From the NCBI RefSeq assembly GCF_963422355.1, contig NC_085095.1:243501-307500 (forward strand): a stretch of DNA of 64,000 nucleotides, given 5' to 3'. A program made the position numbers and the translations under genes. Below are positions 40,743 to 57,200 of the stretch, in pieces. Numbering within the stretch: position 1 is the stretch's first letter; the number at the start of each line of letters is the position of its first letter. The notes under the pieces were generated by a model. That model was not told the DNA's origin, searched no databases, and saw nothing but the letters and a program-made list of their open reading frames with translations. This DNA comes from Corticium candelabrum (Eukaryota > Porifera > Homoscleromorpha > Homosclerophorida > Plakinidae).

Positions 40743-43300
40743 ATGACCGGTTGCGACCTATCAGAATTCGACTGGAGGGCCTCTTTGTCGGATATTCTGT
40801 CAGAATCAAGCCGCGTCATTATTGACGTTGCTGGAGTGTCATCCGCAGAGACAGCAGAAAGCGTCAGTGCCAGCTCTTCTGATAACCTAGATGCGCATGT
40901 AGTCGACACTCTAACTAGTACTTTGAACGGAGAAGATTCTCAATACGGGATAGAAACATTTACTTATGAGATGAACGACAATGAAGGCGCAGAATTAGCG
41001 TTACCACTTCCTTGCCTGTCTCAGACTTCTGGTTGTGATGACGACTTGGATTTAACGTCACTAGACGTCCTACTTCCTTCGGTACAGGAACTAGCGGATG
41101 CAGAAGAATGCTCTGACAAATTACTGATAAGGAACACTGAAATACTCTATAGTCAGACTGATTCCGGAGACGCTACAAAACGTTTTAAGGTATGCATCCG
41201 GCCTCAGTCTTGCTCTGGCATTTGAAGCTCTAGCAACATGAAATATCTACTTTAGTAGAAATGCATACAGTAGCAGTTAGGCTATTTGATTAGTGACACT
41301 TCCAATTGGACTATCAACGAAGACTGCTCTAAAGATTTATTGTAGATAACGTTAGCATTGTTAGCTGATGGTTACATCAACAGATAGTTAATCGTGCCTA
41401 ATGCATTATGTGTTAGTAAGTATTTCTACTGACAGGTCAGCTGTTTTGTGTATATGACAGAAAGTGTTAGGAAGGCAACCTGCCCAAATGCAGTGATGAT
41501 ATTTGCAGGATAATTTGGACACATACCTGATACATGTATGTCTAATATACATTTCCTATCTAGCAAGTCGGTGGTTGCATGTCATCATCACTGATTGCAT
41601 GTAAATTTGAAGGATTTGAATTGATGTTGTAGTCATAATTACTGTTGAATACAGCAGTTTTTAATTAATTCCAAGTCAACTTTGCTTACCTAGCCGGTTT
41701 GATTCCAGCAGTTGTTACAACCAGATTAGTAAGAGAAACCGGTTACATACAAGTCCCACTCAGCGTATAATGAAGATTCCTTGAGGTCATGTTATTGTAG
41801 GTTCTGTTGTTGTTACTGTACTTTGTTCAGAAATGGCAGACAGACAGACAGACCACAAGTAGTTTGTGATGAAGCATGTGCATGTGCCCTGGTGATTATA
41901 ATTATTGTTCAATTTCTATCACATCCTTTGTATGATGTAGTTCCCACTACATTAATTAACTGAGCTTGCTAAACTTATATTCAGTTTTTAAAATGTCAGA
42001 TTTTACTAGTCAAGGAATGAGTTGACGTACATGTGTTAATAGGAAGCCAGAGTCAAACATCTGCAGTCTATAACACCTGGGTTACCTGCTAAGAAGGTAA
42101 TTTCCTTTCCAAGACACTGAACGACTTCACAATTATTAGCACTCTGAATGGAGTTGCTTCACTTCCCACAGGTTTCTAATTATGGACTGCTAATGATGAT
42201 GCGTGTGAAGTTGCATTGTTTACATAGAACTAATGATACTGTACCTACCTCTAAGTGGAAGACTAGGAATTTACATTTATTAGAAGTGTAATTGAGCACA
42301 CAGAATTTGAGGATGTCGAGGGTATTCAGGTTATTTGTACAATCTTGATTGAACTTAAAATTCTGACAGTCTAGATTATCTGTTGGAGAGGCAGTGTATG
42401 TACTGTGTATTGACATTATTGTCTCTATCAAAGGTTGTTGAGTAAGTATGCATGTTAATGTTTAAAAGCAGACTATCCACAGTACAGTTCCCATCTCAGT
42501 TTGCAGATATGTTCTACAAGAGCAATGGCAGGTGCTCTTACTACATATACATGTGTATGTACAGTGCAGTACAGTAAAACAAACATCCCCTTTAATTGTG
42601 CTGAGATAACGGAGAGTGAGTGGTAACTGAAAATATCTTGTTAGCTAACTGTTTTTTTGTGAAATCTATATGCTGTTTGCGTTATGTAGTGCAACTATGA
42701 TGGATGTTCATCATCTTTCTCAACATCATATAAGCTGAAACGACACAGTCAGTCTCACACACGCCTCCAATCATATCATGTATGACCTGCTGTTGCAATG
42801 TATGTGTGACATACCAATATTTTCATGTGATTTTATGAAGTGCGTGCATGATGGTTGCTCAAAGACATTTGCAATGCCCTATAACCTAACTGCTCATATA
42901 AAAGAGAAACACGAAGGTGTAGAAAGAACAAGGAAACACATCACAAGACCAGCATCACTTCATTGCCAGCTTCCTGGATGTAACAAGAGTTTTGATCGAG
43001 TGTCAAAACTAATTGAGCATAGTAGGACACACAGTAGAGAGAAACCATTTCACTGTGATGTTGAGGTAAGATGACTTTAATATTAACCTAGGGCTTTGCT
43101 GACCTGTACATAGTTTATTGTGCTTATGTGCTTATGTGCAGGGTTGTGGCAAATCATTCTGTAGTGCCAGCAAGCTGCGACGCCACAGTCATGTCCACAG
43201 TAATGAAAGACCATTTCTATGTTCATATTCTGGCTGTGGGAAGTCTTTTCGCCGCCTTGACCATTTACGAAATCACAATCATAGTCATACAGGACAATAG
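40743..43300 (+). CDS. Five-finger C2H2 zinc-finger protein
   Basis: Five exons (40743-41189, 42043-42096, 42690-42779, 42841-43065, 43142-43300) give about 324 aa. The N-terminal 149 aa are acidic and Ser-rich (DDDLDLTSLDVLLPSVQE) and could act as a transactivation region. Five C2H2 fingers follow, all with C-x4-C spacing: CNYDGC, CVHDGC, CQLPGC, CDVEGC and CSYSGC. The linkers are short (SREKPF, SNERPF) and the last finger is followed only by HTGQ. Uniform C-x4-C spacing occurs in TFIIIA, MTF1 and ZXD proteins. The phrase GCGKSFRRLDHLRNHNHSH is nearest to the ZXD style, but I do not assign an orthologue. An additional small exon between 42096 and 42690 cannot be excluded. It is probably a nuclear DNA-binding protein. 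Confidence 0.82.
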
Positions 43301-44184
43301 CCACACAACTGCTCACTATGGTTAGCTATTTATATTTATTATCCTCAATTAACAATATGGTAGTAGTATATCACCCCAAAACTATGACAGGGCATTCCTA
43401 CAAAAGCTTGCATCCTCTGTTGGTCAAATCTCTAATCAAATTCACAGATCTAGAGGAGCAAGCCAATGCCTGCAACTGGCTGAATTGTTCTAAAAAGGCA
43501 ACTATAGCGCAAGAACTCATTTAATTCCTAAACAAAAAATGGCAAACTATTTAATGGAAAGTCGTTCCGAAAGCACAAGAATTGAATGTAGTTGATTAGC
43601 ACATAGTATGGTTAATAATTTCCTCAATTGGCTGACTTCCTCTTTCCATTTAAAAGACCTTTTATGATTGCTTGGGATGGGAATGCTCAAAACAACAATT
43701 ATCTTAATTCAACTCTGGCACTTAGTGTAATGGCTCTGTTCTTGAATGTGAGTAGAGTCATAACAATATCATATGTTACAGATTATCCAATGCATTTAGC
43801 CAGCTGCTTGATTCAATGCTACCAGTAGAATACCACAAGCAGTTGTTGTACATGCATTCCAGTAAAATGTGATCTTCATTCAGTGCTAATGTCCACTGTC
43901 TCACTTTCAAGGGTAGTCTGGTTTAAGTTAATAGGTAGCTATCTTTAATAGTTTGAAGCACAAGTACATGTAGCAGTAGATTACAATTTGTTATATTGAC
44001 TGTTTATGCCAAGACCATCAATATCCAGTGCACACTTTGTACAGATGTAAAATGACATGTACAGACTACAAATAGATGCAATTGTTGAAGGTTAATTAAA
44101 CATAGTTGTACTAATTTTGTGACTATATACACATACTTTCAGGTAAACCTTCAACAAGCACCATGCTATTCTGTTCTCGCCACA
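43301..44184. other. Convergent gap between C2H2 gene and DAPK-like gene
   Basis: AT-rich 3' flanks. No supported gene; short open frames here lack family resemblance. Confidence 0.5.
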
Positions 44185-49689
<5,505 letters not shown>

Positions 49690-49823
49690 CGCAGCAACAA
49701 GAGGAGAAAGGAAATGAGTCGGACACAACAGATTGCTATTATAACAAATTCACACTAATTGAATAAAGCACCGCCTTCATTTTAGTACGCATGCGTTTTG
49801 CAAAGCAAAGCCTGAATGTCTAT

Positions 49824-52319
49824 CTACTCAGCATAAAAGTCATATGTTGGGTTTGAATGATCGAGATATGCTCCTTTAAGATTTCTGAAGGCCCGACTAG
49901 AAAACAATTGATTGCAATTATAGACAAACAAAAAATGGAAACTGACACTCAGTCCAGTCTGCTCACCTGACAGCCTCGCAAATCGGTTTGGAGTCGGACT
50001 GGTAGACAAATACAGAACACACAAAGCCACCTTGACGAGATGGCGATTCAGTTATGAATCCAAAAAATCTATGACAACAATATTCGCAACAATGGGCAAT
50101 ACTAATTAAATATATTGCTAGTGCTCACTTATTATGTTGAGGATGTTGACCGATATAGGTTACTTTCTCCAGTGGAAAATGATTTGCTCGTTTTGACTTG
50201 TCCTATCACGAATCACAAAAGAAACAAGGCAGTTGATAATAGCGTCACATACAAGTTAATTGATCACAATTACAATGCTTCCATTGTCGGTGAAATACAC
50301 CTTCAGACCTTGAACAGAGACTTCCAGGACCTGGACAACTGGAGGCGGAGCCTTGCCAACTTGTCTGGCTGCAACCACCTTCATACAATGCACGACGTTT
50401 TTTACAACACAAAAAGACACGAGCAAATCAAAAACCTTTGTTATGGCAGCACTGAGATACTTCATGCCTCTGTGAGTCTTCAGTGTCACTGTACCAAGGA
50501 ACCTTAAGTGACAGAAGCAAAAAATATATTATAGGAGACACATGCAATACAATGTACATACTTTACTGGAAAGCGAGGAAGCGATGAAGATCCTACATAT
50601 GGATAAAAATACGTTTAATAGAAGTACAACAGTTTGTGTCACATGTTAAGTCACATGATGCTCCACAAAAATAGAATGGTGGCATATGTGCAGAAAACAC
50701 AATAACCACAGCAACAAATCAAGAATACGTTTGCGCATGAAGTTAGTAAGGCATGTCGTTCTGTTCGTACCTGTTGCTTGAGACGGATTTGACACCGTCA
50801 CCACACAAGATGAGGGGAAAATGCCCCTTCGATTTGTTCTGAGGTTTATACCTGTACACCAGCCATCTTCGCCTGTCACCTCGACATTCACTGGATCTCC
50901 TTTGGCCAGTTCTACTTCATCGTCATGCCGTCCCACAAAGGTATGTATCGCTTTGTGAGTTCTCTGGTTGGCCTTCGAACCAGCAGCTGTTGGCTGCCCT
51001 GATAATTTCATTGATTTCTTCACTCTAATTTGTGAAGGCTCCTGATATAGTGCCTCCTGCCTCAACGGATCTTGTCCAGACACCGTAGACTGAGGAGGAA
51101 AGGGAGCTTGGCTGACTGTTACAGACTGTCCAAATTGAAATGCACTGTCAAAGTCAAATAGAACGGGTGGGGATTGAGACGTCGACTGTTCTTGTCGCTG
51201 GTATTGGCCAACATTTGCTCCAGGTGTCTGAAATGCTGGAACATCATAGATACCAGTTGCTTTCACATCTACCTTTTGCTCCTGTGTGCCCCAGTCCATA
51301 GCCTCGTATTCTGAAGCAAATGCATCAAGCTGTGCAAGCTCTTGTTCCATCTGAGAGATTTGAAAATCAATATCATCATCTATTTCACTCTCGCTAACAA
51401 CACTAGTTTCAGCTGGAGGTTGAGCAAAAGCAGTCCAGTCACCTGCTGCTGGTTGTGATAGCACCTGTTGCTGATCAAAGCTCAGTAATGGTGACCCTTG
51501 TTGCTGGACTGACTGCTGAACTGCATGTACCTGAACGGATTGCTGCTGAACGGATAGCTGCTGCACAGATTGCTGCTGAAAAGGTGGCTGCTGAACAGAT
51601 TGCTGTTGAACAGGTTGCTGCTGAAAAAGTGACTGCTGAACAGGTTGCTGCAGAACGGGTTGCTGTTGAACAGGTTGCTGCAGAACGGGTTGCTGTTGAA
51701 TAGGTTGCTGCAGAACGGGTTGCTGTTGAACAGGTTGCTGCAGAACGGGTTGCTGTTGAATAGGTTGCTGCAGAACGGGTTGCTGTTGAAAAAGTGGTCG
51801 CTGAAGAGGTTGCACGAAAGGTGAATTGCTCGCTTGCAAAGAAGGATTGGGAAACAAACTTTGTGACTGTAGGGTACCACTATTTACCTCAAATACGCTA
51901 GAACTTTGCTGTGGGTGGGCAGAAGCATCCATTCGAGACTCAGTCACAAGCTGAGCATATGCAGTTGAGTGAGTAGGATGCTGAGATTGTGCGGCTTGAG
52001 ACGAGAAATCAAAAACTGAATTCTGCTCGTGAGGTTGAGAATCTTGATTCATCCAAGCGTATTCATCATCACACGACGCAGACGCAAGCGGCAAAGAATT
52101 GAAGTCGACCAATTGAGTAGGTTGAGAAACGTCGTTAGTTTTTTGAGCTGCAGGTGAATGTTGAACCTGAGGTAACTGAGATTTTTGGACCAAACTTGCA
52201 TTTTCAGAAGAAACGAGACGGTTTCGTCGTCTTGAAGACGAAGGAGGTGGAGGAAGAAACGGCTGAGCCATCCCAATGTCACGTGGTAGCTTTATGCGCA
52301 TGCTTGAAACGAGCTTCAT
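49824..52319 (-). CDS. MAPK8IP1: JIP1/2-type JNK-interacting scaffold (SH3 + PTB)
   Basis: Seven exons (52319-50771, 50592-50562, 50502-50436, 50378-50274, 50202-50129, 50068-49967, 49896-49824) join in phase to about 666 aa; human JIP1 is 711. A disordered N-terminal half includes a Gln-rich ten-residue repeat (QQQPVLQQPV) at 51620-51790. Then come an acidic coil (EIDDDIDFQISQMEQELAQL), an SH3 domain (HKAIHTFVGRHDDEVELAKG ... RRGIFPSS) and a PTB/PID domain (FPVKFLGTVTLKTHRGMKYL ... KFFGFITESPSRQGG ... VFVYQSDSK). The C-terminus NPTYDFYAE parallels the JIP1 tail CPTEDIYLE, which binds kinesin light chain. I see no obvious JNK-binding RPxxLxL motif. The family scaffolds JNK modules and is motor cargo. 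Its start faces ACAD8 with 45 bp between start codons. The end of exon 4 has two possible donors six bases apart. Confidence 0.92.
51560..51795. repeat. Gln-rich coding minisatellite in JIP exon 1
   Basis: About five copies of a 30-bp unit encoding QQQPVLQQP(I/V) are followed by degenerate copies. I and V variants alternate, suggesting a 60-bp higher-order unit. The plus-strand open frame full of AAE/VAVE repeats is its shadow. Confidence 0.9.
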
Positions 52320-52364
52320 TGATTTGTTGTCACTAATCTGTTTGTTGAGATACTAGTAGCAGAG
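52320..52364. promoter_or_regulatory. Very short divergent promoter between JIP and ACAD8
   Basis: Only 45 bp lie between the JIP ATG (52319, minus) and the ACAD8 ATG (52365, plus). Both 5' UTRs must overlap or be extremely short, or JIP uses a downstream ATG (52301 or 52271 are in frame). No TATA box. Bidirectional promoter inferred. Confidence 0.55.
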
Positions 52365-54247
52365 ATGATTGCGGCTTTCAAACGAGTTTTGCCTTTGCAT
52401 TTGGTTCGTCAAAAGAAAACTTTTAGCCGACTACTTTCAGTTGAAGGAACGAGTCTAGATCGTAATGTTTTTTGCCTTCTAGATTTTGTGAATGTTCTAC
52501 TTAGTTTGTTCGTCTCTCATAGCTGCAGAGGGGCTCTCAGATGAGCAGCGAGAATTTCAGAACAGTGCTGCAAACTTTGCTGCCAATGAAATGTTTCCAA
52601 ACATGAGAAAGTGGGATGAAGAGGTTTAATTAATTAATTAAGTTAATTAAATATACTTGTGCAGTGAAACTTTATAACTTTAGTAGTTAATTATTAACAT
52701 TATGTTATGATCTAATGGATAATAAAATGGCAACTATGCAGTCCATGAAGTTGTTATCTAGACAGATTTTTGACATCTTGTTTTGTGAGGATGCTGTGTC
52801 ACTCATTTGTGGTGTTAATTAATTAAACATTTTTATTTTTAATTTTTGATTATGAAAATGAAGTACAAGAAACATCTAAATTTACCAACCTCTTGTCAAG
52901 CCATAAGGAGGTAGAGCTATAATATTATGGAAAATCACATAATTCATTTAGGCAGTTTGATATTATATACCAGTATATATTTGCATTGGGTGAATTGATT
53001 CTACTATATACTTGTTGTATAATCTTTTCCACAATGTGAAAGTTTATTGTTTATACATCTGTCTCAGAAATGAAATAGCAAGGACAACATGTCTTGTTAA
53101 TATCAGCTAGCTGCCCTGGTGATGGCAGCATCAACAGAAAACATGCCAAGAAGTAGACAAAGTAGGCGACTTGTGGGTAAGCGGCATGGAGCATTGTCTG
53201 ACACTGATGGTCCCCTCTCGTGGTTTTAGTAGCTTTAGTCACAGTGCTCAAAGGTATTGCACAATTAAGTCATCACAAACAACTTACTGATTATCAAGTT
53301 GCTTGATCATGTGTGAGATTTGGAAGGGTCATACAAGATGAGTCTGTAAAACTTTGGTGAAATGGAAGGAACAGTAGATAATGCTACACTGAAGGTTAGG
53401 TAACACTACTTATTAGATAAATGCTGCCCACCTGCAACAGCTGGCTTGTAGCTAGATTCTCTTTATCTCTTTGTATAAAACCGCTTTGGTTTAGTGCAAC
53501 TCCTTTAGTGCCACACAAACCACATTCTTAGAACCCTGCTTAAGTGGAACAGATTGGGCACCTGGACATAATAGTCCTAACAATGACCTAGAAAGGAGTT
53601 ACTAAATTGTACACTTTTGGCAACTACAGTTGTGGGATGAAGTTTGGTCAGCTGTAGTGGTTAGGCGCTTTAAAACTGAATTCATGAGTTTGAACACACA
53701 AGTTGTGTTAGTCTTTCTTGAGAGAAGGACAATATGCACAGTCTGCACTCTAAGGGTTTCGCAAGCACTGGACAAGCTGATGTGGCTATAGGCAAATCTA
53801 CCACTCATAGGAAGGTACGGGCAACTGAATGCCAATTATGACAGGAAGTGAAGACAGAAGCAAATCAGAGCCATAGGGGACATTCTTTTGTTGAGGTTTG
53901 TACACATTGCTCTAAAGAGCTTGGCTTAAGGGGAGGTAATGTTGAGAGAAACATACTCAGGTCAGTCTTCATCTTGCCAGAGAATAGTTGTTGATATATG
54001 ACTGGTTGAAAAAGTCAAACAACCACAGTCGACTTGCTGCCATAAGGACAGATGATTGTATTTACAATATGACCACTTCACTTTTTATTTTTATTTTACG
54101 ACTTTTAATACATGAGACAGATTTACAAATCAAACCTGCTTTGTAAAAAAATCGATGTAGATCAGCTTATAAAATTTGAAGTCCAGCTTATCTGAACAAT
54201 TGTATATATGTAGAATTGTGGCATGCAGTGTACTTCATATATAAGTA

Positions 54248-54288
<41 letters not shown>

Positions 54289-57200
54289 GTTAGGAGATTT
54301 TTCCAGTTGAAGTACTAAAGAAAGCTGCTGGGCTTGGATTTGCAGGTTTGTGAGTTAATTGTAGTTTGATTTGGTTGATAGACTGCTAGTGGAGATGTGT
54401 TAATATGTATAAGTGGTGTAGCAAGCTATTCTACTTTTTTGTTGTATTGTTTTGGTTAAATAGTTGTGTTTCTCGGGAATGGCTAGTGCATAGGTTATCA
54501 CTATTGAACTGTTGTAAAGTATTATTTGATGTGTCTGGAAATTTAAGGGCTCGTTTCCACTAGCCTAGCGTGTAACCGGTTTAATTAACAAATGGTTTAA
54601 GTTTAACTGGTTTAAGGATTGACTTGTTTCCACCTGCACTAAACCAGTTATATTCTGAACCTAAACCGATTTCCTAAACCCGTTTTGTAGTAGGATTTAG
54701 CAAAGTGGTTTAGGTTTAATGGTCACGTGACAGTAGCACGCTTGTTTACCTATAGATGGCTTCTGACAATGCCGTTTTGATGATATTGACTATTTTGCTA
54801 GGATAGGATTGCCCTAGAAGATGTAAGGGTTGTTAACTAAAGGAAAGAAATCAACAGCTATGGACAGAGAGAAGACAGTGTCCTTGGTCCTCATCATGCA
54901 AATTCCTACTAGCTAGCAGATGCTGAATCAGTGAAAACCAACAGTTGCTCTGACTTGAGCTACCCAATACTTCAAAATAAGGCGTTCCCTATAGTCGGTT
55001 TGTTTTGCACATCCTGGATGTGCAAGTTAGTGGAAACAGTCACTTTCTTTACGTACCTGCACATCCTGGATGTGCAAGTTAGTGGAAACAGTCGCTTTCT
55101 TGAACTGGTTTAGTATTTAAACGCATTTAAGCTAAACTAGTTTAAGGTGCAGTTAGTAGAAACACCGCCTAAAAATTTCATTACGTTAATCAATGCTGTT
55201 CTTGTGAACAAACACAGAAGCTTGCCAGTAATGTTTGTGTTTTCTATAACATTATTCTCTGTAATATATCTAGACTAAATATCGTAGTACTTGGCATTGA
55301 TACAATGGCCTTTCTTTTTAGCACTGTACAGTAAGCCAGAATATGGTGGGTCTGGTTTGTCCAGGCTTGATGCTTCCATAGTCTTTGAGGCATTATCACA
55401 AGGATGTGTCAGCACTGCTGCATACCTTACTATACATAAGTGAGCCAATCATGACAGTTGAGTTTGGGGTCATATTTCTGATTTATACTTGTTATAGTTT
55501 GTGTACCTGGATGGTAGACGAATTTGGAAATGATCACCAGAGGAAACACTGGATTCCAAAACTAGCATCAATGGAAGTGAGAATATGGTCTATTAGTACA
55601 GGCATTATATGGTTTGACCTTAAACAAATTGCAATACAAACTCTCTCAACTGTTTCCTACATAGAAAAGTGTGCTCTATAACATACTAAAAGTCTTAGTG
55701 AATTCTTTGAGGGGAAGTGAGCGTATCATCTCTGGTAGCGTTCAAATCACGTGACCTCCAAAACTCTCTTTATGTCTAACTTACAGTTCTTCTGAAACAC
55801 AGATATCGCATTGGATACTGAAGAAACACTATAATGAAGAACAAATACCTCACTGGAGACTTGTTCAAGGCTTCTCCAGAAGTTCAGATGACCCAGAAAC
55901 TGGGAATGTGGAAACAGAAGAGATTTTAGAAGCTACAACTTTAGCACACGAGAAGTCTGCTAGACATCCAGACCTAGATGAAGCTGCTGTTCTCTATGAG
56001 AAGGTGATGCAGGGTTTAATGTCTGCAGATCAAGTTTGCCAGTCTGGTGTCCTAACCAGAATCGGTGATGCTCTTCAAAGAGAAACCGAATCCATGAAGT
56101 CATCTAGGACTGCTACACTTTGGTTGCAGTACATAGGTATGGTTGATATACTTCGCAAGTATATCCGAGCAGAGCGTACTGGCAACTGGGAATTGCATCT
56201 CCAAGCTGTTTCAGAAATGCTCCCTTACTTGGCCGCATGTGGGCACAACCACTACACAAAGTCTGCATGGATATATCTGCAGCGAATGTCTAATCTCCAC
56301 AATGATCATCTAGATGTGTATCAACATTTTCGAGAAGGTCTTCATGTGGTGAGACGAAGTGATCGTTATTGGGCTGGCTTGTCCTCGGATCTCATCATCG
56401 AGCAGGTGCTCATGAGAAGCCTGAAGACCAGCGGGGGTCTCACAAGAGGACGAGGGATGACTGAGCAGCAACGCTTGACATGGTTGTTGTCTAAGCCAGC
56501 TTGTGCTGACGTGAACTGTGCCATGCAAGAGCTGACTGGGGTTAGCTACAACACAGGAGAGCAAAACAAAGATATAACCAAGGCTAGACAAGCTCGTGAC
56601 TGGAAAGATACCCACAAAATTCTCAAGTATCTTCGAGATATGAACCTCTTCACTTTCGATACCAGTCTAAGAAGCATCTCCACAGGAGTACATGCACACA
56701 GCACCGTCAATGTTGACAAAGCAAAAGATGTTGGAAATGCAATTCTGATTAGCATGGAGGGGAAGACTGCTGCAGAATATAATTTCAAGAAGAAAGACCA
56801 GGTCATCAATCTAGACACGAAGAATGCAGTCAAGGTTGATGGGCATTGCAGTGCAGATTGACCCACAACTTCTTTTCCAGAGACTCACGATAATTGCTGC
56901 AAAGGCAACTGAAAATTTTGAAGATGTCTCCAGGTATGAGCTATGCAGTTATCCACCAGCCCTCTTTGACTCATCACTACTTCTTCGGGAGCCACAGAAG
57001 CCAGTGCTGGCAAATGCCATCTGGAATCTATTGGCACTAGACTTTTCTGAGATAACTGGAGAAGTCCAGTATGTGCTGGATGGCGGTGCACTCATTCACC
57101 GCATCCCATGGACGCAAGGGGCAACATACCAAGAGATATGCTCAATGTACACAAGGTATGTCTCAAAAAAGTATGGAGAAGCAGTTGTCGTGTTTGATGG

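Noticed and set aside
50115-50507. Plus-strand 130-aa open frame
   Set aside because: Antisense to JIP PTB exons that join in phase.
51455-51703. Plus-strand open frame rich in AAE/VAVE repeats
   Set aside because: Antisense shadow of the JIP Gln-rich minisatellite.
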